Counted from the first letter of the stretch, positions 8,524 through 18,381 are shown. The stretch is 64,000 nt of DNA from Virgibacillus sp. LDC-1 (GCF_030137545.1 NZ_JARUVL010000002.1:124001-188000), one strand, 5' to 3'. The notes: generated by a model from the letters alone, not told the origin. Program-made: numbers and translations.

Positions 8524-9744
8524 CTATTTCTCGATGCTTTGATAAAAAGCGAGCACTGCTTGTAAGGCTTCCCCACGATTAACCTTCGCCCCGTAATATA
8601 TTAGCGTTGCTTCTAGCGCACTTAGGACACTAAGAATATTGCTTTTTCTACTGCTATATCCCATCGCCCCAATTCGCCATACATGTCCCTTTAATGAACC
8701 AAACGCCCCAGCAATTTCGATTCCAAACTCATTAATCATTGTTGCTCTCACTTGCGCTTCGTTTATTTCACCAGGGACCTTTACGACCGTAACGACTGGC
8801 ATTTTGTTTTTTTCATCTCCAAACAATTCAAGTCCCATCTCTTGAAGTCCTAGTACCAATGCTTTTTCATGTATCTTATGCCGCTCAAATCGCGCTTCTA
8901 ATCCTTCTTCCTCAATCAAACGAAGCGCTTCACGAAGCGCATACAGCATCGTTGTAGCTTCTGTATGATGGTTCAGTCTGTTTGGAGACCAGTAATCTTG
9001 AATCTGGCTCAAATCCATGTAGTTACTTTGGATTCTTCTCGGGTTAATGGAATCTAAAGATAATCCCTGCTCAATTTTTTTCCGTTGTTGTAGGATTTTT
9101 TCGATGCGCTCGTTATACGTTACCGGTGCCATCCCTGTAGGTGCACCAATACATTTTTGTGTACCAGCAATTACCGCATCAACATTCCATTCATCGGTTT
9201 TAAACGGCACCCCACCAAGTGTAGCTACTGCATCAACAATAAGGAGCACATCATTTTCTCGACAAAAATGGCCGATTTCTTCTAATGGTTGCATACGCCC
9301 GGTAGATGTTTCCCCATGGACAATCGCTACTAACTTAGGATTTACTTTTTTAATTTCTTTTATTATTTCTTCTGGATCAAAGACTTGTCCCCATTCTTTT
9401 TCTAACGCATACACTTCTGCGCCACAGCGATTCGCGATCTCAACTAACAGATGACCAAACCGCCCAAAAATTGGAATAAGCACTTTATCGCCAGGCTCAA
9501 TAACACTTGCTAATACAGCTTCGATTCCAGATCTCGATGTCCCATCAACTGGAAAAGCTTGCTTATTGCTCGTTTGAAAAACAGAACGTAGCAGCTCCAT
9601 CGTTTCATCCATAAGTGCTAGAAAGGATGGATCGAATTGGCCAATAATCGGTGTAGATAACGCTCTGAGAACTCTTGGATCTACTTCAACTGGACCAGGT
9701 GTCATAATTGTTCGAGTCGGGATGTTCAGATCAGTATAACTCAT
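8524..9744 (-). CDS. pucG: (S)-ureidoglycine--glyoxylate aminotransferase PucG
   Basis: PLP class-V aminotransferase, 406 aa (B. subtilis PucG about 416). The family transfers the amino group of (S)-ureidoglycine to glyoxylate, giving glycine and an oxalurate-level product. Seen: MTPGPVEVDPRVL at the N-terminus, the cofactor-site aspartate in LLIVDAVATLGG (about 170), and the PLP lysine in GTQKCIGAPTGMAP (about 194-207). It is read divergently from pucR, a typical arrangement for a PucR target. SD GGGAGGAATT precedes the ATG. A plain alanine-glyoxylate/serine-pyruvate role is the alternative; context favours PucG. Confidence 0.88.
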   Translation of the reverse strand: MSYTDLNIPTRTIMTPGPVEVDPRVLRALSTPIIGQFDPSFLALMDETMELLRSVFQTSNKQAFPVDGTSRSGIEAVLASVIEPGDKVLIPIFGRFGHLLVEIANRCGAEVYALEKEWGQVFDPEEIIKEIKKVNPKLVAIVHGETSTGRMQPLEEIGHFCRENDVLLIVDAVATLGGVPFKTDEWNVDAVIAGTQKCIGAPTGMAPVTYNERIEKILQQRKKIEQGLSLDSINPRRIQSNYMDLSQIQDYWSPNRLNHHTEATTMLYALREALRLIEEEGLEARFERHKIHEKALVLGLQEMGLELFGDEKNKMPVVTVVKVPGEINEAQVRATMINEFGIEIAGAFGSLKGHVWRIGAMGYSSRKSNILSVLSALEATLIYYGAKVNRGEALQAVLAFYQSIEK

Positions 9745-9914
9745 TTTCTAATTCCTCCCAGTTTTTCTTGTTTCTCTATAAAACAGACACGATATTGTAC
9801 ATACTTTCCCGTGTAAAAAACGGCTGAAAATCCTTGCATAATCCCCTTTTTTCCTATATAAATTATAATCCATATACTCGATACAGTCATTGTTCAAAAT
9901 GACTAAATAATGTT

Positions 9915-9943
9915 TTGTTTTTTGTCTATAATTAATGTATAAT
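9915..9943 (+). promoter_or_regulatory. Probable sigma-A promoter of pucR
   Basis: TTGTTT (9915-9920), 17-nt spacer, TATAAT (9938-9943), 80 nt before the pucR ATG. A partly symmetric CATTGTTCAAAATGACT sequence just upstream (9887-9903) could be an operator. Confidence 0.6.
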
Positions 9944-10023
9944 ATAGGTGGATAATCCCCTTTAGCATCTCCTTTTTATATAAATATATGAATAGTCTAT
10001 AGGTAGAAGAAAAGAGGCTGCTT

Positions 10024-11697
10024 ATGAAAACATTAAACGATTTATTCATACTTGATGGGATGAAGGAATGTGTTGTACTCGCGGGTCATCGAGGATTGAC
10101 GAAGAATGTACAATTTGTCAATATTTCGGACACACCGGATGTCATCAATTTTTTAGATAAAAATCATTTATTACTTACTACATGTTATGGATTTGCAAAT
10201 GACACTGAAAAAATGATTGATTTAGTTCGACAAATGCATGACCTTAATTGCTCAGGACTTATTATTAAAAAGAATCGTTTTCTGAAGGAATTACCTGATG
10301 AAGTAAAATTGCTTGCTGATGATTTAGCTTTTCCAATTATTGATTTACCGACTGAACGAACGCTAGGGGATCTATCCCGCCATATTTTAAATTATTTAAA
10401 TGATCATGAAGCAGAGCAGTTATACTATGCACTGCATGTGCAAAAAGAGTTTTCAGATATGATGCTGAAAGAATATAGTATTAAACAGCTTGTCGAGCAT
10501 TTAGGGCATTTTTTAGCTCGTCCAACGATTTTGCTCAATCACCTTGGTGAAAAAATTGCACAAAGTCATCACTTTCGGACAGATTCGATGAAGGATTTAA
10601 ATCGCAAGGTAATTCATAAGGTAAAAGAAAATATTGAAGCTGCTCGAAGTGGAAGTACGTTTAGTAGTCCAGGAACGGATGATCAAGCATTTACGACATT
10701 TCCGATTCAAACAAAACGACGGTATTCTAGCATCCTTGTTATATTAGATTCCTTAACCTTGCCGTATCCGTCGTCCCAAATGGCAATTGAGCAAGCAGGA
10801 AATGTACTCTCGTTTACATTAATCAAAGAACAAGCAATAAACGAAAATGCACGCTTAATTAAAAATAATTTCTTCGCTGACTTAATTGATGATCGAATCA
10901 ACTCAGAGGAAGAGATTGTAAGTCGTGCGAATTATTATGGGCTATTTGAAAATAAATATAGTGTATGTGCTGTTTGTACAATGGATCCAGAGTCAGACAG
11001 CTATGATGCACACCAGCTTTATGAAAAAAAATTAGGCGAGTTACACAATTATATTTATGATCAGTTGGAAGATGAAATTGCTGGGAGCAACATAGAAGCA
11101 ACACTATTTACAAAAGAAAAATATTTTGTATTAATTCTTCAGTTTTCCAAGTATACAGACAACGAAATTGAAGTTGTAACACGGTTTATTGATCATTTTC
11201 AACAAACTCTTGGAGAGGATCAATCGATTTCCTTTGGTGTAAGCTATCCATTCCAAAAGCTTTCCGATATGTCTGTCGCTTATCGTGAAGCAGTAGAAGC
11301 GATTACGTACGGATATAGCTTACATTTAAAAGGCTTTATTAATTTTTATAAACCAAAAGAAGTAAAAGAGCTGCTTAGCACGATTCCAAAACAAGATTTA
11401 AAAGCATTGTATGAAAGCACATTAAAATCATTTGCTTATCCAAAAACAAAAGAAGATCAAGAGCTCTTAAAAACGATTGAAGTATATCTAAATTGCCAAT
11501 GTGAAATTTCAGAGACTTCTCGTAAGCTATATATTCACCGGAATACAGTGAAATATCGAATCAAGAAAGCAGAAGAAGTATTGAATTGCTCCTTCCACGA
11601 TCCGATTGATTCTTTACGAATACGAGTAGCCTTAGTAATTGGTCATATCATTGAAGAAAGCGAAACGGAGGAACGTCGCAATCTGCTTCAACTATAA
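10024..11697 (+). CDS. pucR: Purine catabolism regulator PucR
   Basis: 557 aa transcription factor of the PucR/CdaR class. The N-terminal PucR domain starts MKTLNDLFILDGMKECVVLAG, with DTPDVINFL at about residue 40. The C-terminal helix-turn-helix is visible as ISETSRKLYIHRNTVKYRIK (about residues 496-515), followed by DSLRIRVALVIG. In B. subtilis PucR activates the allantoin-degradation genes in response to allantoin-type effectors. It is the only plus-strand gene in this block, divergent from pucG and convergent with ridA, and likely controls most of the cluster. An exact PucR box was not found; see the 18345-18361 repeats. Confidence 0.93.
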   Translation: MKTLNDLFILDGMKECVVLAGHRGLTKNVQFVNISDTPDVINFLDKNHLLLTTCYGFANDTEKMIDLVRQMHDLNCSGLIIKKNRFLKELPDEVKLLADDLAFPIIDLPTERTLGDLSRHILNYLNDHEAEQLYYALHVQKEFSDMMLKEYSIKQLVEHLGHFLARPTILLNHLGEKIAQSHHFRTDSMKDLNRKVIHKVKENIEAARSGSTFSSPGTDDQAFTTFPIQTKRRYSSILVILDSLTLPYPSSQMAIEQAGNVLSFTLIKEQAINENARLIKNNFFADLIDDRINSEEEIVSRANYYGLFENKYSVCAVCTMDPESDSYDAHQLYEKKLGELHNYIYDQLEDEIAGSNIEATLFTKEKYFVLILQFSKYTDNEIEVVTRFIDHFQQTLGEDQSISFGVSYPFQKLSDMSVAYREAVEAITYGYSLHLKGFINFYKPKEVKELLSTIPKQDLKALYESTLKSFAYPKTKEDQELLKTIEVYLNCQCEISETSRKLYIHRNTVKYRIKKAEEVLNCSFHDPIDSLRIRVALVIGHIIEESETEERRNLLQL

Positions 11698-11746
11698 TCA
11701 TTAAGGACCTGGGACATAAAAAACTGAACCAAATGTAGCTTAAACT

Positions 11747-11804
11747 AAAAAAGCGAGTATAAGCAAGAATGCATTCTAGCATCATCTTGCTCATACTCGC
11801 TTTT
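11747..11804. terminator. Bidirectional terminator between pucR and ridA
   Basis: AAAAAGCGAGTAT.AGCAAGA (from 11747) pairs with TCTTGCT.ATACTCGCTTTT (to 11804). Both ends carry A/T runs, so it serves the convergent genes on both sides. Confidence 0.85.
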
Positions 11805-11843
11805 AATATCTAACTAAATAATTCATCGCTTTAAATGCGCATG

Positions 11844-12218
11844 TTAAGGGCGCTTTGCCACAACTTCGATTTCAACGTCAGCACCTAGAGGAAGCTGTTT
11901 AACTGCTACACATGTTCTTGCTGGATAAGGCTCAGAAAACTTCGTCTTATATACTTCATTCATCGCTTCAAAATGCTTCATATCAGTCAAATACACATTT
12001 GCCTTCACAACATGTGATTCATCTAAACCAACCTCTGCAAGCACTTCATACAAATTGATAAAGCATTGCTTTGTTTGTGCTGCAATATCTCCATCACTTT
12101 CCGTATTCAGAGCGTTCTTTGCAGTCTGTCCAGATAAATATACATACTCTCCGGAATCAATGGCATGGGAATACGGACCAGATGCAGAAACACTTTTTGC
12201 ATTAAAGGCTTTTCTCAT
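11844..12218 (-). CDS. ridA: RidA-family reactive intermediate deaminase
   Basis: 124 aa, full length for the YjgF/YER057c/UK114 family, which hydrolyses reactive enamine/imine products of PLP enzymes. The signature is visible: ASGPYSHAIDSGEYVYLSGQ at residues 12-31, the catalytic-site arginine in SEPYPARTCVAVKQLPLGAD (about residues 91-110) and the closing VEIEVVAKR. It lies 29 nt after allB on the same strand in the purine block, so it may protect the PucG or AllC/AllE steps, whose product ureidoglycine is unstable. That role is inference. Confidence 0.92.
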   Translation of the reverse strand: MRKAFNAKSVSASGPYSHAIDSGEYVYLSGQTAKNALNTESDGDIAAQTKQCFINLYEVLAEVGLDESHVVKANVYLTDMKHFEAMNEVYKTKFSEPYPARTCVAVKQLPLGADVEIEVVAKRP

Positions 12219-12247
12219 GTTATTAATTCTCCTCCAGTTGTTCTCTA

Positions 12248-13576
12248 TTATTTATTCTCGATGATTTCGCCATTATCAAAAACGACGTTCCCACCAACAA
12301 TTGTCTTTTTCACTTTTCCTTTGTATGTTCTTCCCACATAAGGTGAGTGCTGATGACGATACATTAGATCTTCTTTATTTAAAACAAAGTCTTCATTTAA
12401 ATTTACAAGTGTAATATCTGCATCAAAGCCAGCAGCTAGCTTTCCTTTTGTAGTAAGATTAAATATTTCCGCCGGGTTAGTAGCGGTTAACTTAACGATT
12501 GTTTCTAGCGGTACATTACGCTTAAAATAACCTTCTGTTAATAGGATGTTTAAAGTACTTTGTGCGCCAGAAATACCGCCCCACCCTTCAAAGAAATTAT
12601 CTGTAATTGTCTTCATAGACGCAGGAGCTGGTGAATGATCAGAACCGATTACATTAATTTCTCCATTTTTCACTGCATTCCATAATTCATCAACTTCATC
12701 TTCATCACGTAATGGTGGCATACATTTTGCCAATCCACCTTGTTCTTCTAAGTCTTTTACAGTTAATGATAAATAATGTGGACACGTTTCAACCGTTACA
12801 TCAACACCACGTTTTTTAGCTTCTTCAATCACTTCCACTACTTTACGACTGCTCGCATGAACAATATGCAGCTTACATCCTGTTGCTTCAGCATAGGAAA
12901 TAACACGTTTAACTGCCTCTATTTCAGAAATAATTGGTCGAGACTCAACAAAATCTCTTGCTGTTGTTTGTCCATTGCGCTGTTTTTCTGCAGCAAGCTG
13001 CTCACATATTACGGTACTTTCTGCATGCACAGCTAACAATGATTCTAAGGATGCAATTTCCTTCATTCCTTTAAATAAAGTCTCATCATCAGCATGGTGG
13101 AAATCGTCAATCCCACTAGGAGACATAAACGCTTTAAATCCAATTACTCCATTGTCGTGAAGCTCTTTTAGCTTATCGATATTTTCAGGAACAAGTCCTC
13201 CCCAGAACCTTGGATTCACAACTGATTTTTCATCTGCACATGCTTTTTTCTTTAGCAGATTTTCTTTATCCACTACTGGTGGTGTACTATTTAATGGCAT
13301 ATCGAAAAAGGTCGTAGCTCCTCCAGCAGCAAGACTTTTACTTCCTGTTTCAAGTCCTTCCCATTCTGCTCTTCCAGGCTCATTGAAATGCACATGAGAA
13401 TCTATCAGACCTGGGAAGATATGAAGTCCTTCTGCATCAATCTCCTGCGTTGCATCTGCATTTATGTTAGTGGATACTTCCATAATCTTTCCATCCTTTA
13501 TGGCAATATCCCCTTGCATTGTTTTTTGATCAGTAACAATAGTTCCATTTTTTATTAGTAGATCATAAGTAGCCAT
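12248..13576 (-). CDS. pucH: Allantoinase, Bacillus PucH type
   Basis: 442 aa cyclic amidohydrolase that opens the hydantoin ring of allantoin to allantoate. Metal ligands: H-x-H in GLIDSHVHFNEPGR (about 58-71), the carboxylated lysine in GVIGFKAFMSP (about 145-155), histidines in AVHAES and IVHASS, and the aspartate in GSDHSPAPASM (about 308-318). GFKAFMSPSG..DDF is the PucH-like version. ATG at 13576 has SD GGAGGGACAATC; an upstream ATG at 13603 reads through that SD. It is 29 nt behind a second, different allantoinase gene, so the two are co-transcribed. Confidence 0.9.
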   Translation of the reverse strand: MATYDLLIKNGTIVTDQKTMQGDIAIKDGKIMEVSTNINADATQEIDAEGLHIFPGLIDSHVHFNEPGRAEWEGLETGSKSLAAGGATTFFDMPLNSTPPVVDKENLLKKKACADEKSVVNPRFWGGLVPENIDKLKELHDNGVIGFKAFMSPSGIDDFHHADDETLFKGMKEIASLESLLAVHAESTVICEQLAAEKQRNGQTTARDFVESRPIISEIEAVKRVISYAEATGCKLHIVHASSRKVVEVIEEAKKRGVDVTVETCPHYLSLTVKDLEEQGGLAKCMPPLRDEDEVDELWNAVKNGEINVIGSDHSPAPASMKTITDNFFEGWGGISGAQSTLNILLTEGYFKRNVPLETIVKLTATNPAEIFNLTTKGKLAAGFDADITLVNLNEDFVLNKEDLMYRHQHSPYVGRTYKGKVKKTIVGGNVVFDNGEIIENK

Positions 13577-13605
13577 GATTGTCCCTCCATTTATGTTATT
13601 CATGT

Positions 13606-14964
13606 TTAGTTGGTTGCAGACATTAGCTTACCTTTTGGTTCTCCTACGATGCCTTTATCCAAATCAAAAACAATATTTCCACGAACAATTGTCTTTGTTA
13701 CACGGCAATCGATTTTTCTACCTTCATAGGCACTGTGTTTGTTTTTGTAGTACAAGTCTTCTCTTTTTAACACATAGGATTGATTTGGATCGACGAGAAT
13801 AATGTCCGCATCCTTATCAATGCCGATTTCGCCTTTATTTGGCAAGTTAAACCTTTTAGATGGCGTAGCAGCAATTAAATCAACAAACTTCTCAAGTGGA
13901 AGTCCACGTTGTTTAACTGCGAGATCAAACATGATATCCACATTGTTTTGAGCACCACTGATACCGCCCCATGCTTCAAAAATATTACCTTCTTTTAAAT
14001 CCTCTGTACATGGAGAATGATCAGATGTGAGCCAATCAATATTGCCTGCCATCAGCTCGTCCCATAGCTTTGCTTGGTCTGCCTTTTTACGTAAAGGAGG
14101 CTGACATTTCGCTCTTGGTCCAATTTCTTCTACATCTTCAGCAGTCAGTGCAAAATAATGTGTACAAGACTCAACCGTTACATCTACGCCTTCTGCCCGT
14201 GCTTGTAAAATAGCTTGAACTGCTTCAGAAGTACTAATATGGACAAAATGCAGCTTACAACCAGTTTCTTTCGCAAAAAGCAAAGCACGTTGTACCGCTT
14301 CTACTTCTGTAAATACTGGGCGAGAGTCCACATAATCCATTGCCGTTGTTTTACCTTCTCTTACCATTTCCTCTGCAAGCATGCTCGTAATCGTTGGATT
14401 TTCTGCATGAATACATAGTAACTGATCTAGTTCAGCTAGACGTTGCATTCCTTTATATAGTGTATAATCATCTACATTCGTAAAGTCATCTGGAATATCA
14501 CTTCCACAATTCGAGATGAAGCACTTAAATGCAAGCACACCCGCATCTGCTAGCTCCTTTAAATTATCCAAATTATCAGGAACTAGTCCACCGTAGAAAG
14601 CATAATCAACATAATTTTGATTTTTAGCTGCTTCTAATTTAAGATCAAGTGCAGCTTTATTCGTTGTAGCTGGTAATGCGTTAAGTGGCATTTCCACATA
14701 GCTTGTTGTTCCACCGGCTGCTAAGGATTTTGAGCCTGTTTCAAAGCCTTCCCATTCTGTACGCCCTGGTTCACTAATATGCACGTGTGTATCAATCATT
14801 CCCGGCATAACATATTGTCCTGTTGCATCTACAATCTCTTTTGCATCTGCTTCAATTTGATCAGCAATACAGACGATTTTTTCGTCTTTTATTCCTAGCT
14901 CACATTTTCGAACACCATCATGAAAAACAACGTCTCCACCTTTAATAATTAAGTCATATTTCAT
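13606..14964 (-). CDS. allB: Allantoinase, enteric AllB type
   Basis: 452 aa paralogue of the gene downstream, closer to E. coli AllB by features I recognise: [19 protein letters not shown], the ALPATT stretch after EMPLN, the lysine ligand in [13 protein letters not shown] (about 150), [13 protein letters not shown] (about 314), and a C-terminal PKGKLM tail. All metal ligands of an active enzyme are present. SD GAAAGGAA lies 10 nt before the ATG at 14964; a longer reading to 15015 has no SD. Two allantoinases might differ in stereospecificity or substrate (allantoin versus another hydantoin); that is inference. Confidence 0.87.
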   Translation of the reverse strand: MKYDLIIKGGDVVFHDGVRKCELGIKDEKIVCIADQIEADAKEIVDATGQYVMPGMIDTHVHISEPGRTEWEGFETGSKSLAAGGTTSYVEMPLNALPATTNKAALDLKLEAAKNQNYVDYAFYGGLVPDNLDNLKELADAGVLAFKCFISNCGSDIPDDFTNVDDYTLYKGMQRLAELDQLLCIHAENPTITSMLAEEMVREGKTTAMDYVDSRPVFTEVEAVQRALLFAKETGCKLHFVHISTSEAVQAILQARAEGVDVTVESCTHYFALTAEDVEEIGPRAKCQPPLRKKADQAKLWDELMAGNIDWLTSDHSPCTEDLKEGNIFEAWGGISGAQNNVDIMFDLAVKQRGLPLEKFVDLIAATPSKRFNLPNKGEIGIDKDADIILVDPNQSYVLKREDLYYKNKHSAYEGRKIDCRVTKTIVRGNIVFDLDKGIVGEPKGKLMSATN

Positions 14965-15100
14965 CACTATGTCATTCCTTTCATATGACTCAAGGCACCA
15001 GTCATTTGAAATCACGAGTGCCTTGAGCGAGGTTTTTAGTAAGAGAATGAAGCTTTATGCTTGTGTTTCTTTACAAACATCCATTTTCTAACTTTTTATC

Positions 15101-16492
15101 CTATTCATTTTCATAAATTGTACCTTCTTTAAACTTAGACCCTTTGAATGCATACTTGGACAATAACAGATAAGAAATACCTGCAACGATGAATCCAACT
15201 AACCAAGCAAGGTCAACTTCGACAAATGCAGCACCCGCACCGATAAATAGAGCAAGCATAGCCGCAGGGTTATAGCCAGCATATATACCTTTTTCATTGT
15301 ATAACTCTTTTAGATTTACTTTTTGTTTTCTTAAAACGTAATATTCAATTAACAAGATTGCTACAATCGGTCCTAAGAATGCTGAGTAAATCAAGATGAA
15401 CATGTCTAAACCTTTTGAGCTGTCGTCTTTAACTAACAACCAAGGGAATGAACCGATAGCAAGTAAACCAGTAATTGTTACAGCAACTTTGTAACGTACT
15501 TTTGTAATCAACTGAATAACATAGGTTGGTGGAATAATGTTAGCAACCATGTTAGTAGCAATTGTAGCCATTACGATAAATGCTGATACACCGACTGTTA
15601 CATATGGATTGTCAATAACGATAGCCAATGCTGTAGGAGGGTTGTTAACACCTGTTACAGTAGCAACCATTGCACCGACGATCAAAACAAAACCGTATGA
15701 AATCATAATTGGTGAGAAATACATTAAACCACGTTTTGTATCACTAATACCTGTTTCAAGCTCTCTTGAGTAGTCACTTGCGTTAAGGAAAATAGCAGCA
15801 TAGTTACCCAAGAATACCATGATATATGCGAAGAACGGTAAGCCCCAAGTACCTTCAGTAGAGACCCAGCTGTCGTATAATTCGCCTCTGTAATCTGACA
15901 TTAAGATAATAAATACGTAAAGCATAGCACCCATGATCACAACTGATGCAAGTGTTTCTACCCACTTAATAGCTGTAAAGCCATATAGGGAAAGCACAAT
16001 TTGTACAACTTGTAGAACGACGAAACAGATTGCGATGCTGTCAAATGCACCATCTGTTAAAATCTTCATAATTTCATTCAGTGCCGTACCACCAATCCAA
16101 CTTTGAATACCATACCAGATAATGGCCGGTACACCTCTCATGAGTGAGGAAATAATTGTACCTTTAAATCCGAAAGACATTCTTAATTGAACAACGTACG
16201 GAATACCTTCACGATATCCAGCACGGTCATTTAAAGCAAAAATACCGGAAATAATTAAAATTGCAATGAATGCAGCAGCGATTGTCTGCCAAATGTTGAG
16301 CGTCGCAATACCCGCTACAACAATACTCATTCCTAGCGTCATGTTACCCATGTTAACGCCGTCACCAATCCACATAAAAATATACGGGACTTTACCAACG
16401 GTTCTATCTTTTGCGCCATTCGGCTTTAATGAACTATCTTCATTAATAGCGTGCACTTCCACCTCTTTTGTTCCATTGAGATCATTCGTCAT
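15101..16492 (-). CDS. pucI: NCS1-family allantoin permease PucI
   Basis: 463 aa, 12 membrane segments, nucleobase:cation symporter-1 family. Typical N-terminal region: GKVPYIFMWIGDGVNMGNMT (about residues 33-52), where the family binds substrate, then FGFKGTIISSLMRGVPAIIWYG (TM3) and GGTALNEI. B. subtilis PucI imports allantoin; gene order next to the allantoinases supports the same here. SD AAGGAGTCG precedes the ATG. The soluble N-terminal tail of about 30 residues is acidic. Upstream lies a long non-coding region with a candidate promoter. Confidence 0.9.
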   Translation of the reverse strand: MTNDLNGTKEVEVHAINEDSSLKPNGAKDRTVGKVPYIFMWIGDGVNMGNMTLGMSIVVAGIATLNIWQTIAAAFIAILIISGIFALNDRAGYREGIPYVVQLRMSFGFKGTIISSLMRGVPAIIWYGIQSWIGGTALNEIMKILTDGAFDSIAICFVVLQVVQIVLSLYGFTAIKWVETLASVVIMGAMLYVFIILMSDYRGELYDSWVSTEGTWGLPFFAYIMVFLGNYAAIFLNASDYSRELETGISDTKRGLMYFSPIMISYGFVLIVGAMVATVTGVNNPPTALAIVIDNPYVTVGVSAFIVMATIATNMVANIIPPTYVIQLITKVRYKVAVTITGLLAIGSFPWLLVKDDSSKGLDMFILIYSAFLGPIVAILLIEYYVLRKQKVNLKELYNEKGIYAGYNPAAMLALFIGAGAAFVEVDLAWLVGFIVAGISYLLLSKYAFKGSKFKEGTIYENE

Positions 16493-17056
16493 TGTGTTCG
16501 ACTCCTTCTGCGGTTCTAATATTTTTGATGCATCATTTCGGAATAACTTTGAATGCTACGCGTGATAAGCTACGGATCCAAAAGCACACTCGTCTATCCC
16601 TTTCCAAAAATATGATATAAAATAACTGCTATTCAAGGGAGTGAATACCGATTTTAACCGCTTTCAACTTCCTTGTTCACATTATATAATAATTAAAATA
16701 GAGGGTCATCATACCTATTGGACAAAATATATAGGATAAGTTGTATAGCATGCATAATATATTTAGAAAATATACCTTTTTGCACTATTTATTGTTTACT
16801 TTGCACAATAAAGTATGCTTTTTTATTGAATAACCTTCCAATTTTACCTTCTGCTGGGTTATAATTTACAACACGTACATAGTGCTAATGGGTTATTGGT
16901 ATTAAATTTAATGTATCTTACCGCTCACTTCACACTTTATACACATATTTGATTAAAAAGCTTTTCAACTATATATAGGATTTTCCTAATTAAATGAAAC
17001 ATACATATTACATTAACTTCCATGTCAAGATACACCATATAAATGTGTATAAAATC
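16493..17056. other. Long non-coding region upstream of pucI
   Basis: About 560 nt with no supported ORF. A candidate minus-strand promoter is ATGACC (16704-16709), 17 nt, TATAAT (16681-16686), leaving a leader of about 190 nt before pucI. The rest is AT-rich; I see no clear riboswitch fold. Confidence 0.45.
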
Positions 17057-17104
17057 AAAAAGCACTACAATCATTCTTGTTAGAAAGAGGATTGTAATGC
17101 TTTT
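17057..17104 (-). terminator. Terminator of allD
   Basis: AAAAAGCACTACAATC (17057-17072) pairs with GATTGTAATGCTTTT (17090-17104) with one mismatch; minus-strand tail GCTTTTTGATTTT. Confidence 0.85.
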
Positions 17105-17164
17105 GGTTTCATTAAATGCTTATTTTTCTATTAAAGTAAATCCTTGAAGAAGCAGCATGGATGA

Positions 17165-18214
17165 TTATTCAACAAATGTTCCTTGATGATCATATGCATT
17201 ATTATGAACAACATCGGATACAAGGTATTCGTAAATGTCGTCAACTATTTCAATGCCATTTTCAGCATAATCTTTTTCAATTTTTTCATAGTTTTGCCCT
17301 GGATAATAAACTTTATCAAACCCTTTTGCAGGCTTAATTGCATTCAAATCATCCATTGTTTGTCCAATGTTTTCTTTAAATAATTCAATTGAAGTAAATG
17401 CACTTGGATTAATAACAATATGAAGCTGTCCTAGATTTCTTCCTTCACTTAAATCATGATACATAGAAGAAACTTTATTTCCAAATGGAAGCCCTAATAA
17501 AATCCCTGACAAAACATCAATCATCATGGCTAATCCATACCCTTTTGGTCCAGCTATTGGCAATAATGCTCTTACCTTGGATGGATCCGTAGTCGGTTCT
17601 CCATTGCCATCTACAGCCCATGTATCTGGAATGGCGGTATTTTTAGAACGGGCATGAAGAACTTTTCCCCAAGCTTGTACAGTAGTTGCCATATCAAAGC
17701 TAATAATTCTTCCGTCTGTTCCAGGCGCTGCAAATGCGAGTGGATTTGTTCCATAATATGGTTCAGCTCCACCAAAAGGGACAACCATCGGATCTGATTG
17801 ACACATTGAAATACCGATCAAATCTTGTTTTGCTGCTTCTTCCGTGAAGTAAGAAATTGCACCACTATGGCTCATTTCTCTTACACCTACTACAGCAATA
17901 CCATTTTCTTTTGCGATTTTAATCGCTTCATCCATCGCATATTTTGCTGCCACATGTCCTGCACCATTATCTCCATGATAAATCGCTGTACAAGGACCTG
18001 TTTTTTCTAATCTGAAATCTGGATTTCGATTAATCCCATTTTTAGCAATTCTCTCTGCATAGTATTCCACACGAACTGCACCATGCGAATGAATTCCTTT
18101 TGCATCTGCAAACACGAGTACATCAGCGACAATAGCTGCATGCTCTTCCGTTAATCCAGCTTTCATCAGCTTCGTTTTAAATAGATTGCTCAAATCCTGT
18201 TTGGATAATCTCAT
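17165..18214 (-). CDS. allD: Ureidoglycolate dehydrogenase
   Basis: 349 aa, exactly the E. coli AllD length, of the LDH2/MDH2 oxidoreductase family. It oxidises (S)-ureidoglycolate to oxalurate with NAD. Seen: ADAKGIHSHGAVRVEYYAER (about 32-51) with the catalytic histidine, MSHSGAISYFTEEAA (about 116-130), and MCQSDPMVVPFGG...YGTNPLAFAAPG (about 137-170) of the cofactor site. The stretch GPKGYGLAMMIDVLSGILLG is near-identical to E. coli in my recollection. SD AGAGGTGAGCTTAA precedes the ATG. A 260-nt gap separates it from allE, so it may have a separate promoter. Confidence 0.93.
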   Translation of the reverse strand: MRLSKQDLSNLFKTKLMKAGLTEEHAAIVADVLVFADAKGIHSHGAVRVEYYAERIAKNGINRNPDFRLEKTGPCTAIYHGDNGAGHVAAKYAMDEAIKIAKENGIAVVGVREMSHSGAISYFTEEAAKQDLIGISMCQSDPMVVPFGGAEPYYGTNPLAFAAPGTDGRIISFDMATTVQAWGKVLHARSKNTAIPDTWAVDGNGEPTTDPSKVRALLPIAGPKGYGLAMMIDVLSGILLGLPFGNKVSSMYHDLSEGRNLGQLHIVINPSAFTSIELFKENIGQTMDDLNAIKPAKGFDKVYYPGQNYEKIEKDYAENGIEIVDDIYEYLVSDVVHNNAYDHQGTFVE

Positions 18215-18301
18215 TTAAGCTCACCTCTAGTATGATTTACACAGTAGTAATAGGTAATTATTTCTTTGTTTTCTGTAAAAAAATAATAAGTTGCACTGTT
18301 C

Positions 18302-18307
18302 GTTCAA
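18302..18307 (-). promoter_or_regulatory. Candidate -35 of an allD promoter
   Basis: Minus-strand TTGAAC at 18302-18307, followed 16 nt later by TATTTT. It lies about 88 nt before the allD start and 38 nt downstream (on the minus strand) of the repeats in the large hairpin. The -10 is poor. Confidence 0.3.
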
Positions 18308-18328
18308 GGTTGTATGCGTTCGTAACCT

Positions 18329-18381
18329 CTTGGATGCTGCATAGATGGTTAAAATGGTTAACGACCTATGCAGCATCCAAG
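18329..18381. repeat. 16-bp perfect hairpin with tandem ATGGTTAA in its loop
   Basis: CTTGGATGCTGCATAG (18329-18344) is perfectly complementary to CTATGCAGCATCCAAG (18366-18381). The 21-nt loop carries ATGGTTAA twice (18345-18352 and 18354-18361, 9-nt period). No T-run follows on either strand, so it is not a standard terminator. The repeats resemble the GGTTAA end of the B. subtilis PucR box (WWWCNTTGGTTAA, from memory). Confidence 0.75.

Noticed and set aside
9745-10023. PucR box in the pucG/pucR intergenic region
   Set aside because: No sequence matching WWWCNTTGGTTAA within two mismatches was found there by eye.
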